From contig CM034238.1 of the NCBI GenBank assembly GCA_019916065.1, positions 3,498,199-3,562,198 on the forward strand: DNA of 64,000 bases, in the 5' to 3' direction. This stretch comes from Vitellaria paradoxa (lineage: Eukaryota > Streptophyta > Magnoliopsida > Ericales > Sapotaceae). Shown here one piece after another: positions 1 to 14,200 of this stretch. The first letter of the stretch is position 1. The number at the start of each line of letters is the position of its first letter. A program made the position numbers and the translations under genes. A model generated the notes under the pieces. The model saw only the letters and a list, made by a program, of their open reading frames with translations, searched no databases and was not told where the DNA came from.

Positions 1-352
1 TTTATATAAACTATTGTATGGTTTCCAACTTTGAAGGTATAATCATCTCAACCATCTATAGATATGATATATATTTGAGGCATTTGCCATTCTCTTTTGT
101 TGTTTGTTATTACTTTGAGTGTAAATTGTACTAAAAGTCATGCATATACATATATATATATATATATATGTATGTGACTATGTCCCATAAACGCCACGAC
201 ATGTAGCATGCATAGTACAAAATCACGAGAACAAGAGAAATTAGCATTGTGAGAAACAATGCCTTTATTTTAGAGGGCTAAGCTCAGTTAAGTTAAATAT
301 TTTAAATTTATTTTTTAATGATCATTCGTCAAGGTCTCCTTATAATTACCAA

Positions 353-1208
353 TAGAGATGTCAATGGAACGGGTACCCGACTCGACTAAATCCGATAAGA
401 ACTCGTTGGGAAATACCCTAATAGGATTGGAACGGATTTAAGATTGAAATTTAATACCCGTGTGGTTTTGGGACGAATTTGGGATTTTTCTATAGAGTAC
501 CCGATATCTGATACCCAATACCTGTTTATACTTATAGGGTACCCAATACCCGTAAGGTACTCGTAAAATACCTATTTAATAAAATAAAAAAATATATATA
601 TACATTTACAATTATAATTTTATCCCTAAGATAAAATTTTTGAACTTCTGAACTCAAGATCATTTATACTTTTTTGGCAACTACTCTTGACTTTGTTGGT
701 ATAATTCATTTGAACTTATTTAATTGATGATTTGTTGTATATGATTTTCACATGTAATAAATTGTTCCAACTTCCATATTGAGTTTGAAAGTCCTTTATG
801 AACTGTGATTTTTATTATACTATTTTAGGGGTATGTTCTTGCATATTTAGTATATTAATTTCTAATATTTATAATATATTTTGTTTACCTTTCAAAAAAA
901 AATTGGAGATCCTTTGACAAAAAAATTTGTTCAATTTAATAAATTTAATATTTTTGTCACTTACTAATTTTTTATTTTTCATCTGAAATCAGGTATTTAA
1001 CGGGTACTTAATGAGCAATTTAACCAATTGAATATAAACGGATTTTACGGGTTTGGGATGGATTTTACGAGTTTGGGACGAGTTTTACGAGTTTGGGATT
1101 CTAACTAAAAAATAAACGAGTTTGGGACGATAATGGTAACTAAAAAATAAACGGATTTGATAATGGAATTAGCTAATTAGACAAGTACCCTACTCGTTTA
1201 CATCCCTA
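353..1208. mobile_element. Non-autonomous hAT-type MITE with 8-bp target duplication
   Basis: The two ends are imperfect terminal inverted repeats of about 24 bp: the left end begins TAGAGATGTCAATGG and the right end, reverse-complemented, begins TAGGGATGTAAACG. They are flanked by 8-bp direct repeats ATTACCAA (345-352) and ATTACTAA (1209-1216), one mismatch apart, the duplication length typical of hAT transposons. Just inside both ends lie repeated GGGTACCCG / GGTACTCG and GTTTGGGACGA motifs, as expected for subterminal transposase-binding repeats. There is no transposase reading frame, so it would depend on an autonomous relative. The hAT assignment is inferred from TSD length and end sequence. 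Confidence 0.72.
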
Positions 1209-1216
1209 ATTACTAA

Positions 1217-3165
1217 TGATTTATTCGATTTTTAATTTCAAGACCTCATAATTAGGGATTGTCTCAGCACATAAAAAGTTACAACTTTACACATTTTTTT
1301 AACACGTAATACTTTAATTGGTAGTTGAGTGTTCAGTAAAAATTTATAAAAAAATGTAGAAAGTTAAAAAAAAATTAGTAAAAGTTAATTTTTTTTTTAA
1401 TTCAAAGGCCATCTTAATCGAGGTATGTAAAAATTTACATGAATACCTTTAATTGAAAAAAAAAAGTCACGAAAATTTAAATCATCACAATTTTATTTTT
1501 TTAATAAAATACATTTATCAAAGTAAAAATCAGGAGAGAGAAGGATGTTAGAATGGGGTTTGACGAAGCAGACCACAATCAGTAAAAAAAAAAAAAAAAA
1601 AAGAAAATGCAAAGAGGCAATGGGTGGGAGATGAATTTGGGAGACAAAATACTTGAGGTTGTGGAAGATGTCCATTTGCCCACTTTTGTTCTTTGCTTCA
1701 AGATTTGTGAAGTGTGGATGGATACATGCTAGTGATCATGATTAATTAATGTTTGGTGTATTTAAAATTGTATAAATTAGTATTAAGTAGTTTATATAAT
1801 GAGTAAAAAATTTAAATTTTATACTCTTTTAATGTTAAAAATTTGTAAGATTTTATAATTTTTTTAATTCTAAATAGTGTCATTACTGTTCCAGAGGGAG
1901 AAATCTAGAGAGAGAGAGAGGGGGGTCAGTTTGACCCCACACCAAATAATTGTAGAATAATATGATGATGGCTTGGGCTCTAGGTTGGTGATCTTCAACT
2001 TTTCTTTTTGACCTAGTCCGCCCCTCGCTCTCCCCTTCCTTGTTATTGACTCTTAACAAAGGACAAGAAATCAAAATCAGGGCTCAAAAAGTAAAAACCC
2101 TTCATGTTTGCTCCCTCCTATTTTCTTGATCACAGCTGTAAAGCTGAAATGGCACCAGGGATGAAAGTAAGCCCCCCAACCCTCCTTCTCTCTCTCTCTC
2201 TATATATATTTATATATATATATATATATGTTTGCGCGCGAGAATATTATTTTATGTTAAATATTAAAAACAACACAAAAAAAAAAGACGATTTCGATTA
2301 GTATAAATATTATCAAGAAGAAATACAAATTCGACAAAACATAAATATATTAGTTAGAAATTAATGCAATTTGGTCTTATATTCAAGTAAATTAATTATT
2401 TAATATATTTATTAAATTTTAAAATATCTATACATTGACATTAACACAAATTATGAATCTGAATACAATACAATATAATACAATTGTCACTCTACACGCA
2501 TTACGTTGAGATTGTGCAATTCAATTCTGTTCGTACTCTCTTCCAAACAATATAAAGATGCATGTCGACTAATTAATCTGGTTAACTTAAGCATGGCCCT
2601 CGAGGCAAATAATTAGACTGCATAATCAATTACTTCCTCTTCATAATTCAAGAATAACTTTTTTTATTTCTTACTAATTTCCATATTGAACTTGGAATGA
2701 TAAGAGTAAGAGGGTGTTTGCTTTACCAAAATTACTCTCTATTTATTAACTTTTTATACTTTTTTTTCAATTAAATTGACCATATATTATTTTTATATCA
2801 AATTTTCATAATTTTATTGTATCTTTTTCAATCCAAACAAGGGAACGGTAATTGAAATGGAAAAGTCATGAGTCAGATAAAAGTTTGGTCAGTGGACAGG
2901 GAGTTGTTAGGAATTGACTTAGGCAGCTCGAAATCGGAATTACCTTTTACCCAAATAAAAAAAAAAGGCTTGGAATTCGATTTGAATAATCGAAAAGAAT
3001 TTTTGATTTTTTGGCTCTAATATATTATTATTAAAACTCTACCAAAATACTTTTTCAATCTCTTATTAATTTAAGTATCGGAGACTGTTTGACAGATATC
3101 ACGCCAGTGTACTAGATAAGCATTCCGTACTTAAATCAAACTTTTAGATAATTTTAGTTTATTGA

Positions 3166-3205
<40 letters not shown>

Positions 3206-4930
3206 CTAAGTACTTGATTTTTAAAGATTTCTTATGCCCTTATGGAATCGCGATCCTTTGTCCCGGGCATGTGTATCGCCCAGGGCACGCTCTGGCTTGT
3301 CACCGGGCAGCCTGTTTAAAATTTCAAACTCAGCGACCAATTGCTTCAAAAGGAGTTTGGTTTTGCTTTGTTCGTTGCAGTGAAAACAAATTGAAACAGG
3401 TGTGAAAACATGTGAAATGGTAGATTTCTGTAAACTCGTGCTACTGTCGAATTTCAATTGTAGGTGCGTGTGAAATTTATTATTGTCCGAAGGTTTAAGT
3501 TAAAAGGCGATACTAAGTGTCGTATGGTAACGCTGTAATTTTTTTATTTACGTTTATATGTTTATATTTTTTATTTTTTATTTTCTGTTGTCGTTTTCTT
3601 TTTCTAAAGTGAAAACTGAAACTGCGTTTGAAAGTATAATTTTGTTTACAATTATTAATTTCTTATTTTCATAAAATATTTAATTTTATTAATTTTTAAA
3701 AATTAATTGAATTTAATAAATATATTTTATATAATTTAATTTAATTATATTATTTATTAAAAATAATTGAAGAAAATACAAATATTATATCATTTAATCC
3801 AGTAAATATAAAACCTATTAATTATAATTCAATTATTTACTAAAAACAATCAAATAAAATATATTTCATAATAATTTAAATAATTTAATTGTGATAGTTA
3901 TTAAAAATAATTTAATAAAATATAGTTCATATTAAATAAATAAATTAAATTAAATTAGAAAATAATTTAATAAATTATATTTAACATTATTTAAATAAAT
4001 TGTTTTAAATTAATTATTAAATTAAATTAAGTTACATTAAATAATTTGGTCATAATATTTATTAAAAATAATTTAATAAAATATATTTATTACTTAAATT
4101 ATTTATTAAATTAAGTTAATACATTTTATTTTGTTATTTATTAAAAATATTTTAATAATATATATTTCTTATTAATTAAATTAACTAATTTAATTTAATT
4201 ATCTATTAGAAATAAATTAATAATAGATATTACATATTAATTTAATTATATTATTTATTAAAAATAATTTTAGTTTAATAAAATATTTGAAAAAAATAAT
4301 TTATTTTAATATGATATAACAAAATTGAATAAAGTATTAGAATTGAAAACATTTTTGTAACAGAAAAAAATAGAGTGAAAACACTTTTTTCTGTTTTCGT
4401 TTTTCTATTTAAGTTTTCATTTTTTTGGAAACAAAAAAACGTAAACAGATTTAACAAATATGTTTCTACTACTAGTTTACAAAATTTTGAAAATATAAAC
4501 AGAAAAATAACAAACAAAAACGTAAACATTAGGGTGTGAAAGTTAAGAAAATTTTCTAAATATTTTTAAAATTTACTAATACATTTTATCTTTCTTGTAC
4601 TCCGTAAAATTTTTATAAATTTATATGTATCTACATATCTCAACAAATTTTTATAAATCTCAACAAATTTTTTACAAATCTCAACAATACTTTCACAAAT
4701 TCTAATAACTTTTCACAAATTTCAAAAAAAAATTAACAACTTAAAAAAAATTTTTGACATAAAATCTTTAACAAACTCAAAAAAACCGTTTAAACATATT
4801 CTTTTCCTAAAAAACTAACACAAAAATCAAAAATAATACAATTCATCTCTAAAAATATAATTCAATAATTGTGAATCAAATATTAAAAATATTATTCAAA
4901 ACCACTTTTTTCTTTGCTTTTTGTACGCTC
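1217..4930. other. Gene-free AT-rich stretch
   Basis: No open frame here looks like a gene on either strand; the short frames are low-complexity. Contents visible: homopolymer and CT/GA-rich tracts near 1580-1600, 1905-1925 and 2190-2230, a TTA microsatellite at 3168-3203, and from about 3620 to 4330 a degenerate array built from TTATTAAAAATAATTTAATA-like units. Around 4340-4540 the strand becomes T-rich with repeated TTTTCTGTTTTCG-type motifs that echo 3590-3650 in inverted orientation, so this may be an eroded element with inverted ends. Confidence 0.6.
3168..3203. repeat. (TTA)n microsatellite
   Basis: About twelve uninterrupted TTA/ATT triplets. A simple sequence repeat with no gene context. 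Confidence 0.95.
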
Positions 4931-4943
4931 CAAACGCTTCGTA

Positions 4944-5085
4944 GGGTTTGTTTGGAGTAAAAAAAGTGAAATAAATTGAGATAAATTAAGAATTCATAAT
5001 ACATATAATAAAAAAATAAATGTAATTTAAAATTAATAAAAATTTATAAAATTTTTTATTATTTTTCAACAAACCAAACCAACCC
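4944..5085. mobile_element. Tourist-like (PIF/Harbinger) MITE copy
   Basis: 142 bp bounded by GGGTTTGTTTGG on the left and CCAAACCAACCC on the right, which is a 12-bp inverted repeat with one mismatch. Direct 3-bp repeats GTA sit on both sides (4941-4943 and 5086-5088). The interior contains GAGATAAATTAAG and is otherwise A/T runs. It belongs to the same family as the copies at 45317 and 51357 and the more eroded ones near 23445, 32071 and 32926. A 3-bp duplication is typical of PIF/Harbinger-derived MITEs, although the usual target is TTA/TAA rather than GTA. Confidence 0.65.
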
Positions 5086-5088
5086 GTA

Positions 5089-8000
5089 GAAGGTCAGTGC
5101 CTTTTATAATCCCTTTATTCTTATGGCCGTTGCCACCAATTACACCCGCTTCCCTCACGCGTTGATTAATAATTCCAGATATTTATAGAAAAGTGGTCAC
5201 ATGCAGCTTTTAGGAGTTGGGCATTATGGCCTCTGACAAAGAGATACCCAAATCTTTGTCCGAGAAGAAAGCAGACATATATATATATATATGCAAGAAT
5301 GGCAGCAAATTAGTTTCACAGATTGGGGACAGCTGACTCTTGTCTTGAAAACATCTATTAACTCCTTTTTGTCCTCTCCTTCTCCCTCCTTGACCCACCG
5401 AAAATGGACTATTGGGGCCTCAAAAGGCAACTTGCAGTTGTAGCGCTGAGAAGCCTTCTTACATTTTTACTCTGCAATTGTCCAAGTCTGCGATACTTTT
5501 ACCGTCAACGATTAGTTCTTTTTCATATTCTTACCCCACAAACACAAGTTAAATTAATATCACCCAAATTAATTAATTTACACCAAACCTTAGGACCACC
5601 TTACCTATGACACTGCTCCTATCATTATTTCAGTATGTATTCAGTGCTTCTCTCTCTCTTTCTCTCTCCCCCTCTCTCTCTCTCTCTTTCTCACATCCAT
5701 TTTTTTTTTAAAACATTCCCTTGATTTAAGATGATAAACTATCGTATTCCACTTATCCAAAAAATAAGCTATAATATCATACTTCCCCCGGGTAAAAGAA
5801 AAAAAATTAATAATTATAATTTTTTGGTATAATAAATGACATTTCAGTTTGTTTTCTTAATAAATAAACCAACAAAAACAAAGAATTTCCCAAAACCATA
5901 GTTTTTATTTGTGTAATGTAACTCTAAAAAGTCAGATTTTTTTCTTTTTTTTTTTTTTTTGGTTTAAAAAACTATGGTGTGACATTTCAACTTTTTACTT
6001 TTTTAGAAATGAACTAAAACAAAATTAAAAATACCCAAATTTTATTTTACTTTAAAAAAAATACTAATATCTGAACGCTCAAATGAAACCATTTTGTCTT
6101 TGAGTATAAAATAAAAATAATTTGGCTTCTGAAACCAAATCGTAGTAGACCTAAAATTGCAGAAGCCAAGGATTTGGACAACTTTCATTACACGCACTTA
6201 TTATTATCATTATTATTATTATTATTATTATTATGGCATGCTTCAAAATTGCCATACTTTGGAAGAAATGATTTCACTTCACATACGCATACGCCCATTT
6301 ATCACTTGCGTGAAATGAAAGGTTCACATAAACTCGAATGGAAATGCAATTCCATTGAAAGGAAAGTTGGACCACATACCACTTTTACCTAGCTGCACCT
6401 TCAAATCACTTCTTTAAGGACACTAGAGAGAAAATTCACACGCATAAACATATTTATATATATATATATATATCCCATTTAGCCTAGATTAATTCACTTG
6501 ATTATATTGCATCAAGTAATACAAAATCCAGCTACGCATTGACATACCCGAGTCGAGCCTCAAACTCTACCATTTGATAAGGAAGTAGAGAGCCAATAAT
6601 GTGCTTACCCATCATAACCCAACGAAGGATCGACTAATGGTACACAGCACTCATGACATATATAGAGAGAGAGCAATTGTATGAAAGAGTCTCAGTGAAG
6701 CACATTAAATAGCTGAAGCACCTTATTTCGAACAGAATATAAAGAATGATGGTGACTAAACAATTGTTGTAACCCTCAGAAGTCAATGCCGACAAGGAAA
6801 ACTTATAAACCCACCGTAAAAGCAAAACATATAATGCATTTTTTTATGTCATTTGATGGCTTAGCAGTTATTCTTCCTTGATGATGAACCCCTGTATGTA
6901 CAGGCCAAATTTTTAATAAATTTGGTAAACATGACTAGACTTCCTCTTTTTTTTTTTGGGGGGGGGGGGGGTGATGAGGGGTATGACATTACCTTAAAAC
7001 AGTCCACATCAATCCAATGCCAAAAGTTTAAAAAGATTGATCCTAGAGAGGGATCAGGAGATATGAGCAGCAATGCATGATGAAAAAGAACTGAGACAAG
7101 TTAAAACTATAGTTTTAGATAAATGTTGACGTCAGTCGCAACAAATCAACCTCCACTGTTGTTATCTGTAACTCTCGCAACACACGGCCCAACATAAATC
7201 AATGACTGAAATTGCAGGACGGACATTACCACCGCTCGGATAGTCTATATCCATGATGCGCTCAAACAGAGTCCAGTTCATCCAAGAGGAGGTCACCTTA
7301 CAGTGTCATCTTTCACGTATAGCATTCAATCCACATCTTCTAACAATATTTTAATAGCAGGGCTTTTTTAAACTTTAAATTTAGGCAGTCAAGCATACAA
7401 AACCGAACAAGCAACTGATCACACAAACAGTTTCAAAGTGCCCTCTTAGATCTAGAGCACAAAACCTTGATTAAAAGCTACGACCTATCATGCACTTTTC
7501 ATCGTACGAGAACTACCCACCTTAATTTGTCAAAACAAACAAACGACTACCTGCCAAGTGAAAAAATGACCCATTTGTGAGTCATGCCTCAGCATGAAAT
7601 TAATAACCCTTCTGAAAAATTCTCGGTACTATATAAGAATGTCAACTATCATAAAAGATTGTTTTTTGGGACCAAAACAGTAATTTGTCCCCTTTGAGAA
7701 TAGCAAGGTCACCAGGACAAATTCTCATTCGGCCAAGAAAAGCGCAAAAAACAAACATGATGAAGACAAGTACATTAAAGCACTGGAGCAAGGGTAAGTT
7801 AATTTAGCACATAAGGATTTACCTTTCACCGTTCCAAATTCATAAAAAGCTTGTAACCTGATAGTTACAAAACTCAAAAAGGATACAAAAACCGATTATA
7901 GAAGCTACCCATTCATTCAAGAAATGCATCAAACGAACCATAATATAACATACCAACAAGGGCAGCACAAAATGGTTTAAACAGAGAAAAAGGAGACAAA

Positions 8001-8245
8001 ATATCCTACATTTTAATGCACTTCTTTCAGGTTTAATTCAAAAGTATGTGCAACTTGACAAGTTCAACGGGTAAAACACAAGTTAATTGCCACGACAAGT
8101 TTCAAGCTATAAATACAGATTATCCATAATCAAAGTGATTAAGAATTTGCAAGGCAACAACTTGGTAAAAACTACTCTCAAAAACCACATGGAAGCACCT
8201 CAAAATCCAAGGGAATCAACGGAGGAACCTGGTCTAACACAGAGA
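5089..8245. other. Region without a recognisable gene, ending in the RPB3 3' flank
   Basis: Reading frames are short and biased by simple sequence. Visible features are CT-rich tracts (about 5650-5690), an ATT microsatellite (6199-6234), AT repeats near 6455 and a T11-G14 homopolymer junction at 6947-6971. The last few hundred bases before 8246 lie downstream of the RPB3 stop codon and should hold its 3' UTR and polyadenylation site. A minus-strand GGCTCGACTCGGG near 6545-6557 loosely resembles a Pol III B box, too weak to call a SINE. Confidence 0.5.
6199..6234. repeat. (ATT)n microsatellite
   Basis: TTA/ATT triplets, interrupted once near 6208. Not in a gene. Confidence 0.9.
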
Positions 8246-11200
8246 TCACCCTCCTCGCATATGCGCTCCCAACTCACCAAACTGATCATCAGCTTCGACT
8301 GTATCCTCTGAAAGGCGAACTGCGTCAAGCTTTTGTTTGAGAACTTCTATTGCATTCAACACCAACTGAGAAGCTTTGATTGCACCAGTAGATTCCACTG
8401 TGAATACAAAACTGTCTTCTTTGGCGTAGATCTCAACAAGTCCTGGCTTGCCCATTGCCTCTGCTTTTTTGATCACTTCATCATCATACGTGTATGCCTC
8501 AGGATCAACTACTACAACCTGGGAGAAAGGGAAAAAGAAATCAACAGTTTGCCTGTGACACCTAAAATTACAGGATGCATTTGAAGGACGGATAATTGTT
8601 GAAAAAGTGAAAAACAACAATAAGAACAAAAGTACATAACTTACAGGAACTACAAATGTCACCCTATCAGAGGCTTTCAAAGACTTCTGTTGATGGTCAT
8701 GATGAATAAGAAACAGAATGGCAGATCTGAGCAAACCTATTGAGGAACTAAAGGCCTTATGATGACTGACTTAATGAGGAAGAACCACAAGTTCAATCAT
8801 GGTTAAATATATTTCAATGTGCAATCCAGAAGGGACTCTCACACTTGGATTTCACTTAATAATCTAAAGCAGGGGATTGAATAATGTATCAAATCAGCTA
8901 CAATTTTCAGTAAGTCATAATCATAAATTAAAATATAGTAAAACATTAGAAGAAATAAGTTTGACATCGTAGCCAGAAAAATGGAAGTTGCCAATTTATC
9001 ATTTACATGTTTTGCATTATAACTTCTCTGACTCATGTACACATTGGCACTTATTCTCTCTTCATCAGTCTTCCACTTCATAGTTCCAACTGCAAAGTTT
9101 GCCAGCCAAGAGCACATGCCCCTAACTATCAATTGAAAACCTAGAAAAACCGACACTCTAAGCCCAAACCTAGCCAAAACAGCATCTGATCAGATAAATT
9201 GTATCTAGTTAACCCGCCCATTTCAAGGAGTACCATTCCACCCAGACACATGCATCCTGCTCTTTGGACAGATCTAAAGCTTGCTACCTCGTACAACCCA
9301 GCGTTTGTCAAGCAGAATCAGTTGGCTGACCTCTCTCAATAGCAAACATCAAGCCTCACCTCAAGCCAACCAATCTTTTACTACAAATTTATGAGTTGAA
9401 AAATCCCCCTTCTTCAAATGTTCAATCACTTCACACCCAGAAAAATTTTTCTAGGCAATTTCAGCCAAGACACAGCATTGTAATTAACATAAATGCATCA
9501 AATTCTAAAATGATTGTCAATCATTTTATTTTGCACATTCAAAAGACAACGGATAGACCTAAGATTACATGGGTTGAAGTTGTAAAGAAATACCTAATTT
9601 CAAAAAACATCACTGAAAACATAACCCTTAAAGGAATGAATGGAGGAAAAATATTCATGTAGCAGACTCCAACAAGTTTGGGACTGAGACTTAGTTGAGG
9701 TGAGTTTTTTGCCTTTCAAGTACTTGTATAAAATTCTCACAAGTTTGAAAGCCTTTCCAAACCAAACTAAAATGCATGTAATTCAGAAGATGCCCTGTGA
9801 AAATGTAAATTTAGCATCAACACACAAAAAAACAATATATAAGAGGCCAGAATTGCTTACTGGAAACTTCTATCAACTATTTCACATCCCGATTCACAAG
9901 CATTACTTGCAGCATCCACAGAACGGCGCATGTTTAGGCAATTCTGCTAACATGCACCACCTTAGGAATACCAGTAGGCGGCACCCCTCTTCACTGAGGG
10001 GCTGCATTAGGAAAACTTTTCAAGTCGGTCAAGTCACTATCGACATTGATGAGGATTTTAAGATTAAAAGAGGAACCAGAATCGTGGAAAGAGGAAGTGG
10101 TTATGTCCGAGTAATGGTTTTATATGAGGAAGAACTTCGATGGCTGCAGGAAATGTGCTGGAAATCCAAGGGGAGGAAAGACAACAAAGTGCAGTTGGGA
10201 AGCTTCAGAGGAGGTGCCAGAACAGTGGTATGCTCTTTAATATCTGATGGTTTAGGCAGATTAATTGAACTTCATTTATTTGCCCCTTTTGGGAGAAGGA
10301 TGGCCATGATTCCAGAGTTGGTGGAAGGGGTTGGCTGGGATTTTTTTGCCAAACTTATTGATTCATTCTTCTGTGAGAGTCCAACGGTCCCAAATAATGC
10401 TTTTATTCTTAAAGGTATGTTGGGCCAGAATGCTGGCAGCTCTGTGCAGCATAAAATGGATTCGAGATCTCATTTTCAGGCAGCTGGTTGTTCGGTGCAG
10501 CACAATATGAATTCAAGATCTTATCTACATGCTGCCGCTATACCAGATTGGAATGAACATAAAATTCGAAGTTCCTTTAAAAAAAGCATGTTACAGTCAA
10601 TTTTGATGACGCAATACTAAGCGGCCATAGCATGGCTAGATGTTTGATTGAGAGTTTCAGGGGTACAGGCCTTGTTTTGCCTGATACCAACAAAGTCCAA
10701 AAATGGGTTCATCAGAAATGGAATTTTCCGGGGGGAGTTGCTGTTAAAGAATTAGAAGAAGGAAGGTATCTTTTTATTTTTCCCTCCAAAGAGTTAGCAT
10801 CTCAGACTTTACAGAAAGATCATTTCATAGAAGGAAACTATTTATTTTTGGACCCTTGGCATAGCTGGATATGCTGTTCTAGAAGAGGCTAGAGCAATAG
10901 TTCTGTTTGGATAAAAGTAATAGGTATACCAGTTTATCTTTGGAACATCAATGTGTTTCAAAGCATAGGTAACTTCTATGGAGGGTTTCAAGGTATTGAT
11001 GAGGGCTGGAACAATTCAGCTCAATTCAAATGGATTAGATTAAAATTTAAAGGAGATGGTAGATCAATCCTGGCCTCTGTTCCAATAATTGTTGGGCAAT
11101 CTAAATATGACTGTCCAATTTGGGTTGAGAGGAAACCATGGGTGGACTGGATAGAAGCATCCTCCATCAATGGAGTTTTCCGACCACCGGGGGGGGAAGT

Positions 11201-14200
11201 TGAAGGAGGCGCGTGGGAATGTGGTAGATTCAATGAAGGAATTCAATCTTGGTAACCGGAAAGACCAAGTAATTAAGAAGGCCCAGAAACCCAAAAGACT
11301 CCCCAAAGAAGCCAGGAAAGTTAAATGGGTCCAGGTGAATAGAAAGTCACAGGAAACAAAGAGGGATTTTCACTATTCAATGAATCAGAATGGCAGCCTA
11401 CTAATGAACAAATTTGAAATTCTTGGAAAGTTGGAAGACCAGGAATTTAGGCATCCTATTAATGATAGGAAGCCCCAAATTAATGATGTCCCCACAACAA
11501 TAAATACTCCATACGAACAGTCATGAAGGCAGATGCAAATCCCCTCCCAGTTGGCTGCGGCTAGTCCTGACAGAGAAAGACTCTTTGAGAAGAAATATTG
11601 TTCAAGGAGGATAGGTCTTAAACCTAAAATGGATGGAAGTCTTAAACCTAAATGGGTGGAAGATTATCTTTGTCTGTAGTTCCTTCCTGCCCAACTTCTA
11701 ATACTGATTGGATTGGAGAGGACTCCTTTATTGGGGAAAGAATTCAGTCGGGTGCTGTTTCAGACTCAGAAGATTTGTCTAAGCCTCTGCAGTGTACCCC
11801 CCTTGCTTTCTATAGCCCTGAATAATGGAATTCTGAGGTACTTTTACTGGGAGATTGTGGTCAAGATCAGCAAAAAATTTCAGCATGGGTCATAAAAAGA
11901 ATGAAGTTTTTTAAGAAAATTTTAGGGATCTCCAGTGAGGATTTGGAAGACAAACTTATGGATTTGCTCCAATTTATTGAAGAGAAAAGAAGAAATCAAC
12001 AAAGTGGGGAAAAGAAAAAACACCAAGGAATCAACAGAGGAGTCCGAGAACTTAAGAATCTGCAATGGTCATTATCTTATGAGAAAGGAACTCAGCAAGA
12101 TTCTCATTTGGCTGTTAGTGGAGAAGGGCGAAGCAGGCAACCATTATCATTGTGTTTGTAATGAAGCCAAAAATTCTGAGTTGGAATATCAGAGGATGTT
12201 GTGGGTCAGAGAAAAGGTTGGTCATCAAGGCTGCTCTAAAACAGTGGCACCCAGATGTGGTCTGTTTGCAGGAAACAAAACTAAGCTCTATAGATGATAC
12301 TATCGTCAGATCACTGTGGGGTGGTAATTGGGTGCAATGGGCAGCTATAAATTCTCTTGGAGCATCAGGAGGAATTCTAGTGATGTGGGATAGCAGGAAG
12401 CTGTTACTGCTGGATTCAGAGACTGGTAATTATTCCCTATCTTGTTTGTTCTAGCAAATTGAGATGGATATCACTTGGTCTTTCACAGGGGTTTATGGAC
12501 CAATTGATAACAACTCAAATGCTATCTTTTTGGAGGAGGTTGGAGCTGCTGTGTTTCGATGGGGTGTTCCATGGTGTATGGGGGGAGATTTCAACCTAGT
12601 TAAGAGCACTGATGATAAATGGAATTGTAAAAGGAGAACTAAGCATATGAAGATGTTTTCTGATTTCATTGATGACCTGAGCTGCATAGACTTGCCTTTG
12701 GGTGGTTGTAAATACACTTGGAGCAATAACACAAGTAAATCTAGGATAGACAGATTTCTGGTGTCTAATGAATGGGAAGAATTATTTCCGGAAGTTACCC
12801 AAAAAACCTTATCCAGAATCATCTCAGATCACTTCCCTGTCCTGCTTGATGGAGGAGGATTACATGGTGGGCCAAAACCATTTAGGTTTGAAAATATGTG
12901 GATGCAAGTTGAAGGATTTAAGGATATGGTAGCAACTTGGTGGCAAAGCTACACCTTTACTGGATCTGCCAGCTATAGATTGTCTCAAAAGCTGTCCTGC
13001 CTTAAAGCAGATTTTAAAAAATGGAATGCTGAGGTCTTTGGAAGTATCACTCATCAGAAGGCTCAACTTGAAAAAGACATTCATTTTCTGGACTTACTGG
13101 ATGATGAGGGGAAGCTGATTGACTTGGACAGAAGCAGCAGAGAAAACAAGATATGGAAGTTGAAGAAAATTCTTAAAATGGAGGAAACTAGCTGGAGACA
13201 AAAGTCTAGAGTCAAGTGGATCAAAGAAAGAGACAGGAATACTAAATATTTCCATAAAATGGCCTCAGCAAATAAGAGAAGGAATTGGATTGAAAGAGTA
13301 AGAATTAATGGCACAACTACTGAAGATCCGAGAGAGATAAGGCAGGGTATTCTGCACTTTTATCAGCAGCTATTCCAAGAAAAGGCTGGCTGGAGACCAA
13401 AGGTTAATGAACTTGATTTCTCCCAGCTCAGTTCCACAGATTCTAAGACTCTGGAAATGCCTTTTACTGAGCAGGAAATTTTCCAGGCCCTTAATGATCT
13501 CAATGGTGAAAAAGCCCCTGGACCTAATGGTTGAACTGTTGCTTTTTTCCAGGCCTGTTGGAGTGTATTTAAGAAGGATCTGCTGCAGCTTTTCATTGAG
13601 TTTCATCAAAGCTGCAAGTTTGTTAAAAGTTTGAACTCAACATTCATTGCTCTTGTCCCAAAGAAACCTGGTGCCGTGGATATCAAAGATTTTAGGCCAA
13701 TAAGTTTGGTAGGGACTGTTTACAAACTTCTTTCCAAGGTTCTTGCCAACAGATTCAAAAAAATATTGGATTCTCTGATCTCACCTTCACAGAATGCTTT
13801 TGTGGGAGAAAGGCAGATCTTTTATGCTGTTTTAGTGGCTAATGAGGTCTTAGATTCTAAGACAAAGAGTAAGGAACCAGGCATTGTATGTAAGTTGGAC
13901 ATTGAGAAAGCATTTGACCATGTCAACTGGAAATTTTTGATCTATATGCTGGGAAGAATGGGCTTCGGCAGCAGATGGTGTCAATGGATTGAATGGTGCA
14001 TTTCAACTGCTATGTTTTCAATCTTAATCAATGGAACCCCTGAAGGCTTTTTTGCTTCCTCCAGAGGATTAAGGCAAGGAGATCCCCTTTCTCCCTTCCT
14101 ATTCATCTTAGTCATGGAAGTTCTAAGCAAGATGTTACAGCAAGTAGAAGCAGCAGGTTTTATAGAAGGCTTTACTGTCGGCTCTAGTAGAAATCCCCTC

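Noticed and set aside
6530..6600. Possible tRNA-derived SINE (B-box-like GGCTCGACTCG on the minus strand)
   Set aside because: No A box at the proper spacing, no tail and no duplication.
8568..8576. TTACAGGAT as the 5' target duplication of the LINE (matches bases after its tail)
   Set aside because: It would add 1.3 kb of non-LINE-like sequence to the element and place it 50 bp from the splice acceptor; a 9-bp match can occur by chance.
8519..8734. Open extension of RPB3 exon 3 upstream ([16 protein letters not shown])
   Set aside because: The exon 2 to exon 3 junction already gives a complete 319-residue RPB3 in phase; the extension passes through the polypyrimidine tract and acceptor.
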